A stretch of 35,007 nucleotides of DNA from Novacetimonas hansenii JCM 7643 (lineage in GTDB: Bacteria; Pseudomonadota; Alphaproteobacteria; Acetobacterales; Acetobacteraceae): positions 1-35,007 of the forward strand of contig NZ_BANE01000172.1 in NCBI RefSeq assembly GCF_000964405.1, given 5' to 3'. The position numbers and the translations under genes are program-made. How positions within the stretch are numbered: the stretch's first letter is position 1; each line of letters starts with the position of its first letter. This document shows positions 24,083 through 33,315 of the stretch, piece after piece. Below the pieces are notes generated by a model, which worked only from the letters and a program-made list of their open reading frames with translations, was not told the origin of the DNA and did no database searches.

Positions 24083-25561
24083 CTAGTCCTGCGTATTTTC
24101 CTTTTCATGTTCGTATTCCTGCGCCTCGTTATCAAGGTCGTCGAGTTCGATCATCGCACTTTCCGCACTTTGTGCGGGGGGCAGTGACGGGACGGAGTCC
24201 ATTTGCGGTTCAGGGGAGGCAACCTTAAGGTTGCGCACGACACTGAACGCAACTGTCACCGCACCTATCCCGAACAGGACGCTGCCCAGAACCTGTCCCA
24301 CCTGTACGCCCATGGGGCCGTACTGCATGCCGATCCATACGAACGGCACGGTTCCCAGCGTCGCGCGTCCCCAGTTGAACAGGGTCGAATAAAGCGGGTG
24401 CCCAAGGTTGTTGAACGCAGAATTCGCGACAAACAGGATGCCGATGAAGAAATAGCCGCCGATGGTCCAGTTGCAGAACAGACGGATCAGGTCAGCGGTG
24501 GTGCCCGTCGCCGAAAAGATACGGATGACCAGATCCTGTCCCACAAACAGGATTGCCCATGTCAGTCCCACGCAGCCCAGCACCAGTTTCAGGGAGGCGA
24601 CGAGTGTTTCATGGACCCGCCCCACCTGCCCTGCCCCAAGGTTCTGCGACATGATCGGCCCGATCGAACCTGTCAGTGCAAATACGAAAGCAAAGGCAAC
24701 GGGTACGATGCGGTCGATGGTAGCCTGCCCCGCCACGGCGGACAGGCCGAAGCTGGCCATGGCATGGGTGACGAAGATCCCGCCGATCGGGGTGGCAAGG
24801 TTCGTCAGGATGGCAGGCATGGCGATCTGTCCCACCCGGTGGGTGTCGCTGCGGATGAACCGTGCAACCGGCCAGGCCAGCAGGTCATGCTGACGGGCGC
24901 AATAGACCCCCAGTCCCGCCACGACAGCACGTGATATCAATGTGCTGATGGCGGCGCCCTGTAATTCGAAATGCAGCCACAGGATCAGCACCGGGTCCAG
25001 CAGGGCAGAAATCAGCGCACCCGCCAATGTAACATTCATGGATTGTTGTGCCGCCCCAACTGCACGCAGCAGGCTGGAGGCCCCCATGCCCACCGCGATT
25101 AGCGGCAGCATGGGGGATGCAATATAGAGATAGAGCGCCGCCTGATGTTCCGCCTCTCCCTGCGCGCCCAGCGCATGCAGGATGGGATGCGCCAGAAGGG
25201 CAGTGCCAAAGCCGAGCAGGCCTGTCAGCAGCAGCATGACCACGGAAAATGACGAGGCAATGCGCTGGGCCATGTCATGATGGCCTGCCCCGATCTGTCG
25301 GCTGGTGGTGGCACCCAGCCCGATCGACATGCCGATGGAAACCGCGATCTGTATGAAACCGACAGCGGCCGTGAACCCGATGGCGGCGGTCATGGCCGGA
25401 TTATGCAGGGTGGAGATGTAGAACAGGTTCAGCAGGTCAACCATGAACACGGCCATCAACCCGATGGCACCCGTTCCCGCCATGACGATCACATGGCGCA
25501 TGATGCTACCCTGACAGAATGCGGCGCAGCGTGTGGATGTGCCCCGTCGCCTGCGTGTCAT
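24083..25561 (-). CDS. MATE-family multidrug/metabolite exporter
   Basis: An inner-membrane antiporter of the MatE family with 492 residues and about twelve hydrophobic segments in two homologous halves. The first half begins GSIMRHVIVMAGTGAIGLMAVFMVDLLNLFYIS (18-50); the second begins near 243 with VGQIAMPAILTNLATPIGGIFVTHAMASFG. ALTGSIGPIMSQNLGAGQVGRV is the conserved loop of the second half. It usually exports cationic or organic compounds using H+ or Na+. The polar acidic C-terminal tail (about 445-492, ending EYEHEKENTQD) is longer than usual. The start is ATG 25561; an ATG at 25501 has a better ribosome binding site (AGGG) but would cut into the conserved GSIMRHV block. A pair of direct repeats about 190-230 bases upstream may be an operator. 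Confidence 0.9.
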   Translation of the reverse strand: MTRRRRGTSTRCAAFCQGSIMRHVIVMAGTGAIGLMAVFMVDLLNLFYISTLHNPAMTAAIGFTAAVGFIQIAVSIGMSIGLGATTSRQIGAGHHDMAQRIASSFSVVMLLLTGLLGFGTALLAHPILHALGAQGEAEHQAALYLYIASPMLPLIAVGMGASSLLRAVGAAQQSMNVTLAGALISALLDPVLILWLHFELQGAAISTLISRAVVAGLGVYCARQHDLLAWPVARFIRSDTHRVGQIAMPAILTNLATPIGGIFVTHAMASFGLSAVAGQATIDRIVPVAFAFVFALTGSIGPIMSQNLGAGQVGRVHETLVASLKLVLGCVGLTWAILFVGQDLVIRIFSATGTTADLIRLFCNWTIGGYFFIGILFVANSAFNNLGHPLYSTLFNWGRATLGTVPFVWIGMQYGPMGVQVGQVLGSVLFGIGAVTVAFSVVRNLKVASPEPQMDSVPSLPPAQSAESAMIELDDLDNEAQEYEHEKENTQD

Positions 25562-25749
25562 GCGTAAAGACGCCGGGCGCGATAGAGGATCATGCGAGGG
25601 CGGCCAGGGCCTGTCATGCGGTTCATGAGCCCATCATACAGGACATCCCAACGATCAGGAACATGCCGTACGTTGTCCCTTTCGAAGAATATCCCTCATT
25701 TTGGGGCAATGCACTGATATGTGTCATTTGTGTCTATATTTCCGCGTTG

Positions 25750-25790
25750 ATTGTGCAGTGCAAAACAAATACAGTAATTGTGCAGTGCAA
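25750..25790. promoter_or_regulatory. Pair of 14-bp direct repeats upstream of the MATE gene
   Basis: ATTGTGCAGTGCAA occurs at 25750-25763 and again at 25777-25790, 27 bp apart start to start, about 2.5 helical turns. The unit is a partial palindrome. It lies about 190-230 bases upstream of the MATE start in an A+T-rich gap. It could be a regulator's operator; that is inferred. Confidence 0.5.
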
Positions 25791-25869
25791 CAAAAGTAAA
25801 AAAGAGGTTTATTTATTTTTTACGTTGACGTGGGAAAAATTAAATGGCAATAAGGGGTCATGAGGCCAG

Positions 25870-25993
25870 CAGGGCTTCGAAAAATACTGAAATGTCCAGC
25901 CTGAATACAGGCTGGTATAAAATTCCACATGATGTCCTCATGTGCGGTCAACTGACGGGATACATTGCCATGGCGATGTGTCCCGTTTTTTTT
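25870..25993 (+). ncRNA. Candidate small RNA with three hairpins ending in an intrinsic terminator
   Basis: Within a gene-free gap, three hairpins follow one another: CCAGCCTG/CAGGCTGG with loop AATA (25896-25915), CACATGA/TCATGTG (25926-25944), and ACGGGA-TACAT/ATGTG-TCCCGT (25955-25986), the last directly followed by eight T residues. The final structure is a textbook intrinsic terminator, yet no open reading frame ends before it on this strand. The 5' end is not known; about 25870 is a guess. It resembles no known RNA family I can name (not 6S, 4.5S or tmRNA). An untranslated leader with an attenuator for the small gene at 26132 is an alternative. Confidence 0.45.
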
Positions 25994-26131
25994 GTCTCTT
26001 ACCTGGGGTAGCCGTGCAGCCTGATGGGGGGAGACAACGGTATTTTACCTGTTGGTAGATCCCCGATGAGGCGTAAACTTTACAAAGGATGGCTTTTCAT
26101 GGGGGCCATCCAAGACAGAAGGATACGGATC

Positions 26132-26335
26132 ATGTCCAGACTGACAGCCGCCGAACGCGATGCCCTGCCGGATTCGGCATTTGCCCTGCCCGGCCGACGC
26201 TATCCCATCCCGGATGAGACACACGCCCGTGATGCCCTTGCACGGGCAAGCGAGATGCTTCATCGCGGCAACCTGACGCAGGAAGAATACGATACGGTGG
26301 TCCGTCGCGCGCGCGCCGTGCTGGGTGAGGGATAA
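26132..26335 (+). CDS. Very small conserved protein with DUF6582-like motif
   Basis: A 67-residue protein with the motif LPDSAFALPGRRYPIPDETHARDALARAS, a short conserved block (xFAxPGxRxYPIxDxxHARxALAR) that I recall from many phage and plasmid proteins of unknown function. The last part, RGNLTQEEYDTVVRRARAVLGEG, looks like a helical SHOCT-type tail. There is no signal peptide or TM segment. The ATG at 26132 has AAGGA about nine bases upstream; longer frames to 26024 are not supported. It stands alone, 138 bases after the terminator at 25993 and before the long repeat at 26410. It may be a phage-derived remnant or a small structural protein. Confidence 0.7.
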   Translation: MSRLTAAERDALPDSAFALPGRRYPIPDETHARDALARASEMLHRGNLTQEEYDTVVRRARAVLGEG

Positions 26336-26409
26336 GGGTGCAAAGCCGCGCCTATCCCTGTCCATAAGGGGTTGTTTTTAATTAACAAATTTACAAATCA
26401 GGATAAAAT

Positions 26410-26720
26410 TCCTTCGGTGGTGTCTTGTTTCAAAAAGGCTTCACCAAAATCTTTATGCCTTTTCAAACGACCTCTTGGAGGCTGTTTGAAAAGGAAGGCT
26501 CAATAACATCCTGAAATTATAAAGGTTTTTTTGGTGAAGCTTTTTCCAGAAAGCTTCAGAAAACGTCGCCTTTTTCGATCAAAAGGCGACACCCAAAAAC
26601 CTTTCTTGTTTTTTTATCAATGAGTTGTTTTTAAACAATTTCTCAAGAGGTCTATCGCGGTTTTTCCTTGGGAAAGCCCCAAAAAAGAATGCCGCCTTTT
26701 TTCAAAGGCGGCACCCTGAA
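26410..26720. repeat. Dispersed double-hairpin repeat cluster, copy D (plus a partial second copy)
   Basis: A compound repeat. It has a perfect 11-bp inverted repeat CCTTTTCAAAC/GTTTGAAAAGG (26458-26494), then in reverse orientation GAAGCTTTTT/AAAGCTTC (26536-26557) and GTCGCCTTTT/AAAAGGCGAC (26565-26590), followed by the ATCAATGAG leader motif. A shorter second hairpin GCCGCCTTTTTT/AAAGGCGGC lies at about 26691-26712. It fills most of the gap between the small gene ending at 26335 and etfA ending at 26797, where it may terminate etfA. Confidence 0.75.
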
Positions 26721-26796
26721 ATTTCCAATCATCATGCCGCCCAAAGGGGAATGCCCTTTGGCGGTGTCCAGGGGCAGCGCCCCTGAATGGCCGGGA

Positions 26797-27735
26797 TCAG
26801 CCTGCCTTGTCGAGTTCTGCTTCCAATGCAGGCAGCACCTCGAACAGGTCCCCCACCAGCGCATAATCCGCAATCTGGAAGATCGGGGCCTCGGGGTCCT
26901 TGTTGACGGCAACGATGACCTTGCTGTCTTTCATGCCCGCCAGATGCTGGATCGCGCCGGAAATCCCCATGGCGATATACAGTTCCGGCGCCACGATCTT
27001 GCCGGTCTGGCCCACCTGGTAATCATTGGGCACGAAGCCTGCATCAACCGCCGCGCGCGATGCGCCGATAGCGGCCCCCAGACGGTCAGCGAGCGGTTCG
27101 AGGAGCTTGAAGTTTTCCTCGTTCTGCATGCCGCGTCCACCGGACACCACGACGCGTGCGGACTCCAGTTCCGGACGCTCCGACTGCGACAGTTCGGTGC
27201 CGATGAACTTCGATGTGTCCTCGCCCGCCGGGGTGGCAACGCTTTCGACCGGGGCGGAACCGCCCTCCGTCGCGACGGGATCGAAGGCGGCGGCACGGAC
27301 AGTCAGCACCTTCTTCGCATCGGACGACTTCACCGTCGCCAGTGCGCTGCCGGCATAGATCGGGCGCACGAACGTGTCGGCGTCGATGATTTCCACGACG
27401 TCGGGGATAGGCTGCACATCCAGCAGGGCCGCCGCACGGGGCAGGATGTTCTTGCTGTTTGCGCTGGATCCACCAAGGATGTGGCTGTAGCCGTCGGCCA
27501 GCGACACCAGCAGGGCTGCCACGGGTTCAGCCAGCTCATCCGCGCTGGTGGTATCGGCGGCGGACAGGACTTTCTTCACGCCCGGTAGTTTTGCCGCAGC
27601 CTGTGCAGCTTCAGCAGCATTGCGGCCCACGACCAGCACATCGACATCGCCCAGCTTTGACGCGGCGGTAATGGCGGAACGCGACGCCTGCCGGATGGCG
27701 CCTGCTTCATGGTCGAGAAGTACGAGGACGGTCAT
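26797..27735 (-). CDS. etfA: Electron transfer flavoprotein alpha subunit
   Basis: The FAD-carrying large subunit of the soluble ETF heterodimer, which collects electrons from acyl-CoA and other dehydrogenases. It has 312 residues, usual for the family. The N-terminal domain starts [11 protein letters not shown]; the C-terminal FAD domain contains [16 protein letters not shown] (about 192-207), [30 protein letters not shown], and the signature [30 protein letters not shown] (about 255-285). It starts two bases after the etfB stop, so the two are certainly co-transcribed. A repeat lies beyond its stop. Confidence 0.95.
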   Translation of the reverse strand: MTVLVLLDHEAGAIRQASRSAITAASKLGDVDVLVVGRNAAEAAQAAAKLPGVKKVLSAADTTSADELAEPVAALLVSLADGYSHILGGSSANSKNILPRAAALLDVQPIPDVVEIIDADTFVRPIYAGSALATVKSSDAKKVLTVRAAAFDPVATEGGSAPVESVATPAGEDTSKFIGTELSQSERPELESARVVVSGGRGMQNEENFKLLEPLADRLGAAIGASRAAVDAGFVPNDYQVGQTGKIVAPELYIAMGISGAIQHLAGMKDSKVIVAVNKDPEAPIFQIADYALVGDLFEVLPALEAELDKAG

Positions 27736-27737
27736 GA

Positions 27738-28487
27738 TCAGATCACCTTTGCTTCGTTACGCAGCTTTGCAACCAGTTCGGCGGCGGAACCTACCTTGAT
27801 GCCCGCCTTGCGCCCGGTGGGTTCGGCCACGGATACGATGCTCAGGCGTGGGGTCATGTCCACACCCACATCGGCGGGCGTGATCTTTTCCATCGGTTTC
27901 TTGCGTGCCTTCATGATGTTCGGCAGCGAGGCATAGCGCGGTTCATTCAGGCGCAGGTCCGCCGTGACGATGGCGGGCAGCGCCAGTTCGACGGTCTGCA
28001 GGCCACCGTCGATTTCGCGTGTGACGGTGGCCTTGCCGTCATGCAGTTCCACCTTGCTTGCGAACGTGCCCTGTGGCCAGCCCAGAAGCCCCGCGAGCAT
28101 CTGCCCCGTGGCGTTCATGTCGTCGTCGATCGCCTGCTTGCCAAGGATCACCAGATCAGGCTTTTCCTTGTCCACCAGTGCCTTGAGCACCTTCGCCACC
28201 GCCAGAGGTTCAGTCACGCTGTCGGTTTCCACCAGGATGGAACGGTCAGCACCCATGGCCATGGCGGTGCGCAGCGTATCCTGAGACTTGGCTTCGCCAA
28301 TGGAGACAACCACGATTTCGGTGGCGACACCTTTTTCCTTCAGGCGGACGGCTTCTTCCACGGCGATTTCATCAAACGGGTTCATCGACATCTTGACGCC
28401 AGCGGTTTCAACACCGGTGCCGTCGGCCTTCACGCGCGGCTTGATATTGTAATCGATCACGCGTTTTACGGGGACAAGAACCTTCAT
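27738..28487 (-). CDS. etfB: Electron transfer flavoprotein beta subunit
   Basis: The AMP-binding small subunit of ETF; 249 residues. [20 protein letters not shown] opens the protein; [19 protein letters not shown] (35-53), [29 protein letters not shown] (about 119-147) and the beta signature [24 protein letters not shown] (about 184-207) are all present. The ATG at 28485-28487 is preceded by AGAAGAGA and matches the family N-terminus; the frame extends to 28553 without similarity. It lies 87 bases downstream of the ETF-ubiquinone oxidoreductase gene and directly upstream of etfA. Confidence 0.95.
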   Translation of the reverse strand: MKVLVPVKRVIDYNIKPRVKADGTGVETAGVKMSMNPFDEIAVEEAVRLKEKGVATEIVVVSIGEAKSQDTLRTAMAMGADRSILVETDSVTEPLAVAKVLKALVDKEKPDLVILGKQAIDDDMNATGQMLAGLLGWPQGTFASKVELHDGKATVTREIDGGLQTVELALPAIVTADLRLNEPRYASLPNIMKARKKPMEKITPADVGVDMTPRLSIVSVAEPTGRKAGIKVGSAAELVAKLRNEAKVI

Positions 28488-28574
28488 CACATCTCTTCTC
28501 GGTCTGTGTCTGGATGGGGGATCGGAAAACGGGGGACGCCATGACGGGGCCATGACATCCCTGTGGGCATGGGA

Positions 28575-30212
28575 TTACATGCCGCCGGGGTAGTTCGGAC
28601 CACCTGCCCCTTCGGGCGTGACCCAGTCGATGTTCTGGGTCGGGTCCTTGATGTCGCATGTCTTGCAGTGGACGCAGTTCTGCGAATTGATCTGCAAGGC
28701 CGGGGCGGCCTGCTCATCCACGACCTCATACACCCCTGCGGGGCAGTAACGGCTTTCGGGGGAGCGGAACACATCCCAGTTGACGGTCTTCCACATGGAC
28801 GTGCTGCGCACCTTCAGGTGCACGGGCTGGTCTTCTTCATGGTTGGTGTTCGACAGGAAGACGGACGACAGCTTGTCGAACGTGACCTTGCCGTCAGGCT
28901 TGGGATAGTCGATCTTGGGCGAGATGGAGGCGGGCTCCAGCGTCTCGTTATCCGCATGGCGGGTATGGAGCGTCCATGGCGCGCGACCGCGCAGCAGCAT
29001 GGCGTCGATGCCGGAATACAGCGCGCCGCCCTTCATGCCAAAGCGCGCGAAGGCCGGGCGGATGTTGCGCACGCCGCGCAGTTCGTCCCACAGCCAGGAT
29101 TCCCTGATCCGCCGCGTGTAGGAGCCCGGCTCCACCCGGTTGGTCAGGAAGGCTTCAGCCACGGCCTCGGCCGCCAGCATGCCCGACTTCATTGCGGTGT
29201 GCGTGCCCTTGATCTTGGGCACGTTGAGGAAGCCCGCCGTGTCCCCAACCAGCATGCCGCCGGGAAAGGTCAGGCGCGGAATGGACTGCAGCCCGCCTTC
29301 GGACAGGGCGCGCCCGCCATAGGACAGGCGACGCCCACCCTCGAAATACGGACGGAAGGAGGGGTGCAGCTTCACACGCTGCATTTCGTCAAACGGGGAT
29401 AGCCACGTGTTGGGATAATCCAGCCCGACGACAAAGCCGTAGGAGACGAGGTTTTCCCCGAAATGATACATCCACGCCCCGCCATAGGTGCGGTCATCGA
29501 GCGGCCAGCCAAAGCTGTGCTGCACCAGTCCGGGGCGGTGCAGTTCGGCGGGGACTTCCCACAGTTCCTTGATGCCCAGGCCGTAGGTCTGCGGATCGAC
29601 CCCTTTGCGCAGGTTGTACATCTCCATGACCTGTTTGGTCAGTGACCCGCGGCAGCCCTCGGCGAAGATTGTGTATTTCGCGCGCAGTTCCATTCCCGGC
29701 GCATAGTTGTCACCGGGCTTGCCATCGCGACCCACGCCCATGTCGCCGGTTGCAACGCCCATGACGCGCCCGTTTTCGGTCAGGACCTCCGCCCCGGCGA
29801 AACCGGGATAGATCTCGACGCCCATTTCCTCGGCCTGTGCGCCAAGCCAGCGGCAGACCTCGCCCAGACTTGCGATGTAATTGCCGTGGTTACGCATGTG
29901 CGGCATCACCCGGTCCAGCATCGGGATGCGGTAGCCGCGTGTGGGCGTCAGGTAGAGCATGTGCTCCTCGCTGACGGGGGTGTTGAGTGGCGCGCCAGTC
30001 TTACGCCAGTGCGGCAGGAGTTCGTCCAGCGCGCGCGGCTCGACCACCGCACCCGACAGGATATGCGCCCCGATTTCGCTGCCTTTTTCAATCAGGCAGA
30101 CGCTGGTGTCAGGGGCCAGTTGGCGCAGGCGGATAGCCGCCGCCAGTCCGGAGGGACCGCCGCCGATGATTACGACGTCGAATTCCATAATCTCGCGCGG
30201 GTTTTCACTCAT
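28575..30212 (-). CDS. Electron transfer flavoprotein-ubiquinone oxidoreductase
   Basis: A membrane-associated FAD and 4Fe-4S enzyme that passes electrons from ETF to ubiquinone. It has 545 residues from ATG 30212, close to the usual ~550. The FAD dinucleotide fold is FDVVIIGGGPSGLAAAIRLRQL (about 10-31). PGMLVGDTAGFLNVPKIKGTHTAMKSGMLAA is the second FAD-contacting block, and a short hydrophobic loop nearby is thought to dip into the membrane. The C-terminal iron-sulfur part has Cys residues in RYCPAGVY and in NCVHCKTCDIKDPTQNIDWV, giving four ligands. The frame extends 22 codons to 30278, but MSENPREIMEFD fits better, with AGG just upstream. It leads the ETF operon; together with etfB and etfA it forms a complete electron-transfer module feeding the respiratory chain. 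Confidence 0.95.
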   Translation of the reverse strand: MSENPREIMEFDVVIIGGGPSGLAAAIRLRQLAPDTSVCLIEKGSEIGAHILSGAVVEPRALDELLPHWRKTGAPLNTPVSEEHMLYLTPTRGYRIPMLDRVMPHMRNHGNYIASLGEVCRWLGAQAEEMGVEIYPGFAGAEVLTENGRVMGVATGDMGVGRDGKPGDNYAPGMELRAKYTIFAEGCRGSLTKQVMEMYNLRKGVDPQTYGLGIKELWEVPAELHRPGLVQHSFGWPLDDRTYGGAWMYHFGENLVSYGFVVGLDYPNTWLSPFDEMQRVKLHPSFRPYFEGGRRLSYGGRALSEGGLQSIPRLTFPGGMLVGDTAGFLNVPKIKGTHTAMKSGMLAAEAVAEAFLTNRVEPGSYTRRIRESWLWDELRGVRNIRPAFARFGMKGGALYSGIDAMLLRGRAPWTLHTRHADNETLEPASISPKIDYPKPDGKVTFDKLSSVFLSNTNHEEDQPVHLKVRSTSMWKTVNWDVFRSPESRYCPAGVYEVVDEQAAPALQINSQNCVHCKTCDIKDPTQNIDWVTPEGAGGPNYPGGM

Positions 30213-30381
30213 ACCTAGATCTGTCCTCTTGCGCCATGACCGGGATGACATGGATAGGTGGGATACCACATGTAGCAACGCTTCCTAGAACCGTTTGAAA
30301 CGGGAATAAAGGTTTGTGTGCATATATGTTGCGCATGTGGCGCATATCCACAGGCCGGACCCCGCAGGCCAGGCGTGTCGT

Positions 30382-31068
30382 TCAGGCCCGTGCGGGCGGG
30401 AACGCCAGTTCGTCGTGTGCCCGCCATTCGGGACCGACATAATTGACAATCAGCGTCCGGCGCAGCCCTGTGATGGGGCGGCGGACAAAGCCGTGCCATG
30501 ACCGGTCGGACGGGATGAACAGCAGGCCGGAATTGAACGTACCCGACGCCCGCGCCACGGTCTCTCCCTGCGGGGTCAGCAGGTCGGTGCCCCAGTCATG
30601 GGCATTGGCGTCGGTGGAAAGGGAGATCAGCAAAGTCAGCCGTTTCGCCCCGATATCGGTATGCGGCGCCAGCCAGAACCCGTCCGTATCAAGGCATAGT
30701 TCCAGCCGCAGGAACGTCCCCGCGAGGTCGATGCCGCAGATCCGTTCGAAATGCTGCCGTGCCGCCGGGGCATCGAACAGATGTGCCAGATGGTCGAGCG
30801 CCGTGTCGTGCGCCCGTCGCGCAGGGGTCACGAAAATCCGGTGTCCGTTGCGCATGGCGCGCTGACCGCCGCTTTCACCCGCATGGAACCGCGTTCCCGG
30901 GTTCCAACCCAGCAGGGAGTGCGTGACCGATGGCGGCAGGACATTTTCCATGTTCCAGTGGGGGAACGGGTCCGACCGGCATGGGGCCGTCAGCAGTGCG
31001 GTGATGACGGAGGTGTTCGTGACGCCCGGCGTGGCGGCAGAAGATCGGGCGTGGGGGGGCATGGTCAT
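30382..31068 (-). CDS. 2-oxoglutarate/Fe(II)-dependent oxygenase-family protein
   Basis: A 228-residue protein with the iron-binding facial triad of the 2OG-Fe(II) oxygenase fold: HTD (His136 and Asp138 in LAPHTDIGAKRLT) and a distal His192 (RSWHGF), followed by the 2-oxoglutarate-binding Arg in GLRRTLIVNY (203/204). There is no signal peptide. Members of this branch hydroxylate small molecules, peptides or capsule-related substrates; the actual substrate cannot be deduced. The ATG overlaps the hemN stop by four bases (ATGA), so it is translationally coupled to hemN. It ends the ompW-hemN operon, which has an FNR box upstream. Confidence 0.8.
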   Translation of the reverse strand: MTMPPHARSSAATPGVTNTSVITALLTAPCRSDPFPHWNMENVLPPSVTHSLLGWNPGTRFHAGESGGQRAMRNGHRIFVTPARRAHDTALDHLAHLFDAPAARQHFERICGIDLAGTFLRLELCLDTDGFWLAPHTDIGAKRLTLLISLSTDANAHDWGTDLLTPQGETVARASGTFNSGLLFIPSDRSWHGFVRRPITGLRRTLIVNYVGPEWRAHDELAFPPARA

Positions 31069-32435
31069 ATTCCGCTGGCGTGGCGCTGGGGCATGTCCAT
31101 CTCAAGGTGGTGGTCGAACGCGGCCGCAACATGACGCAGGAACGCGCGTCCGGCCTCGGTCACGTGGAGTCGCTGGCCCGAGATGATGACAAATCCATCC
31201 GTTTCCAGTCCAGACAGTTTGCGCATGTCGTCGCTGAAATATCCAGCGCGCAGCCCATGGCGGGCGATGAATGCGCCAAGGTCGATTTCCATGTCGCACA
31301 TCAGGCGTTCGATCAGTTCGGCGCGCACACGGTCATCATCGGTGCGGCGCACCCCCCGGACAACCGGCAGGCGGTCGGGTGTTTCGCCCATCAGGCGGGC
31401 ATAGGCCGCGGCCGATACCGCATTCTGCGTCATGCCCTGCGGGAAAGAGGATATGGCCGAGGCCCCCACACCGATCAGGGTCGTTGCCGGATCGGTGGTA
31501 TAGCCCTGGAAATTGCGATGCAGCGTACCATTGCGCGCGGCGATGCCCATCGGGTCGGCATGGTGGCTGTAATGGTCCAGCCCCACGGGCAGGTAGCCTG
31601 CGGCGCACAGGGCATCGTTGATGGCCGCGCGCTGTTCGAACCGGGCGATGGCATCGGGCAGTTCGCCTGTCGGCATCAGGTTCTGGCGCTTTTGTTTCCA
31701 TGGCACATGGGCATAGCCGAAAACCGCGAGCCTGTCGGGGGACAGCGCCGCGATGGCGGTGGCCGTGTCGCGTACGCCCCGCACGCTCTGTCGTGGCAGG
31801 CCATAGATCAGGTCGATATTGATGGCGCGGATACCCGCCCCGCGCAGTGCGTCGATACAGGTGCGTGTCTGCTCCAGGCTCTGGATACGACCACAGGCTT
31901 CCTGCACGGTGGGGTCGATATCCTGTACCCCCAGGCTTGCGCGGTTGAAGCCGAGTTCATGCAGGACCGCCGGATATTGCGCGGGCAGATGGCGGGGGTC
32001 GATCTCTATGCTGATTTCGGCATCGGGCAGCAGCGTGAAGCTGTTGCGGATGGTCTGCATCACCTGCCGCAGCGTGCCCACCGGCAGGGTCGTGGGTGTC
32101 CCCCCGCCCCATTGCAGGTGTGAGACGGGATGGCCCGCGCCAAGCTGTTCGGTAACGCGGCGCAGTTCCTCGATCAGCAGGGCGGCATAGGCGGCCCGGG
32201 CATCGGCGCTGCGCAGGACGGCAGTATTGCAGCCACAGAACCGGCAGAGCGTATCGCAGAAGGGAACATGCAGGTAGAGGGAGAGCGCATCCCCCGCAGG
32301 GACGGCCCGCAGCCAGTCGCGGGCGTCATCCGGCCCCACGGCGTCAGTGAACTGCGCCGCCGTGGGATAGCTGGTGTAACGTGGCAGGTTCCGGGCATAC
32401 CGCGCAACCAGCGCGGCGGGGTCCGCCACGTTCAT
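31065..32435 (-). CDS. hemN: Oxygen-independent coproporphyrinogen III oxidase (radical SAM)
   Basis: It decarboxylates coproporphyrinogen III to protoporphyrinogen IX without oxygen, using S-adenosylmethionine radicals. The radical-SAM cluster motif is CDTLCRFCGC (Cys60, Cys64, Cys67, plus the HemN-specific Cys69), following YLHVPF. QWGGGTPTTL (about 103-112), IEIDPRHL, GFNRASLGVQDID and DLIYGLPRQ are all HemN hallmarks, as is the C-terminal HemN domain. From ATG 32435 it has 456 residues, the family length; the longer frame to 32498 overlaps ompW and has no similarity. It starts four bases after the ompW stop and overlaps the oxygenase gene. Products feed HemJ, encoded elsewhere in this window. 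Confidence 0.95.
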   Translation of the reverse strand: MNVADPAALVARYARNLPRYTSYPTAAQFTDAVGPDDARDWLRAVPAGDALSLYLHVPFCDTLCRFCGCNTAVLRSADARAAYAALLIEELRRVTEQLGAGHPVSHLQWGGGTPTTLPVGTLRQVMQTIRNSFTLLPDAEISIEIDPRHLPAQYPAVLHELGFNRASLGVQDIDPTVQEACGRIQSLEQTRTCIDALRGAGIRAINIDLIYGLPRQSVRGVRDTATAIAALSPDRLAVFGYAHVPWKQKRQNLMPTGELPDAIARFEQRAAINDALCAAGYLPVGLDHYSHHADPMGIAARNGTLHRNFQGYTTDPATTLIGVGASAISSFPQGMTQNAVSAAAYARLMGETPDRLPVVRGVRRTDDDRVRAELIERLMCDMEIDLGAFIARHGLRAGYFSDDMRKLSGLETDGFVIISGQRLHVTEAGRAFLRHVAAAFDHHLEMDMPQRHASGI

Positions 32436-32439
32436 GTCA

Positions 32440-33225
32440 TCAGAACCGGTAGGCGATACCGGCGGAAACGACCGTCGGATCCAGCGAGTCGTGGGCACGG
32501 ACCTTGGTGGTTTCGGAGCCGTTTTCAGCCCATGCGTGCATGCGCACGAACATCTGCTTCACGTCGAAGTTGAAGAACCAGTTGCCCACCAGCTGGTAAT
32601 CCACACCGGCGTTGATCGACGGACCACCGGTAAAGCCGGAATTCAGCTTCGTCAGGCCAAGCGCACCGCTGGCGTTCATGTTGTGGAACCACATCATCGT
32701 GCCACCCACGCCCACATACGGGTTCAGGCGCTTGTGCGGACGGAAATGCCATGCCGCCGTAATCGTCGGCGGCAGCACCCAGGCGCTGCCGACGTCGGTC
32801 TTCCCGCCCAGCGCGCCGCCTTCGCCCGCGACCTCATGACGGGTGCTGGTGGCGATCAGGTCCAGCGAGATATTGTCGGTCAGGAAGTATTCGAACGTCA
32901 GTTCGGGCATGACCTGATTGGTCGTCTTGATGCGCGCGCCCGGCAGGGCTTTGCCATCAAGCCAGACCTTGCTGTCACGATCTTCCGGCAGCACGCCGAC
33001 GGCCGAGAGGCGGATCATGAAGTCACCCTTGCCCAGACCGATCTTGGTGCTGGAGCATGTCTCAAAAATGCCACAGTGACCGTGGGGACGCGAAGGGGCG
33101 ACCGGGGCGGCAAGCGGGGCATTCACATAGGCGGACGGCGTCGCAGTCTGAGCATGGCCCGCGACCGGCGCGACAGCCGCGGCGCCCAGCGCCGCCGCAA
33201 GGGCAGTGTTACGCATTTTCTTCAT
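32440..33225 (-). CDS. ompW: OmpW-family outer-membrane beta-barrel protein
   Basis: An eight-stranded outer-membrane barrel thought to pass small hydrophobic or charged molecules. A signal peptide (MKKMRNTALAAALGAAAVAP, cleavage after AHA/HAQ near residue 25) is followed by an Ala/Pro-rich linker. GDFMIRLSAVGVLPED starts the barrel; FEYFLTDNISLDLIAT, LPPTITAAWHFRPHKRLNPYVGVGG and the C-terminal VSAGIAYRF (ending in Phe, as for BAM recognition) match OmpW. Unusual is a short insert before the first strand with Cys51 and Cys57 (CGIFETC), which could form a disulfide. It has 261 residues, longer than E. coli OmpW (about 212). It is first in an operon with hemN; a perfect FNR box lies 91 bases upstream of the start. 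Confidence 0.9.
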   Translation of the reverse strand: MKKMRNTALAAALGAAAVAPVAGHAQTATPSAYVNAPLAAPVAPSRPHGHCGIFETCSSTKIGLGKGDFMIRLSAVGVLPEDRDSKVWLDGKALPGARIKTTNQVMPELTFEYFLTDNISLDLIATSTRHEVAGEGGALGGKTDVGSAWVLPPTITAAWHFRPHKRLNPYVGVGGTMMWFHNMNASGALGLTKLNSGFTGGPSINAGVDYQLVGNWFFNFDVKQMFVRMHAWAENGSETTKVRAHDSLDPTVVSAGIAYRF

Positions 33226-33315
33226 CTGGTGCGGACCTTTTCATTCTGACGACTGGACGTCGTAATCAACGTGTTTTGATGACTGGCAACAATCACGCGG
33301 CGCTTACATCGCACC

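Noticed and set aside
25519-25863. 114-codon plus-strand frame overlapping the MATE start
   Set aside because: Poor composition, no ribosome binding site, and it runs through the direct repeats. Likely non-coding.
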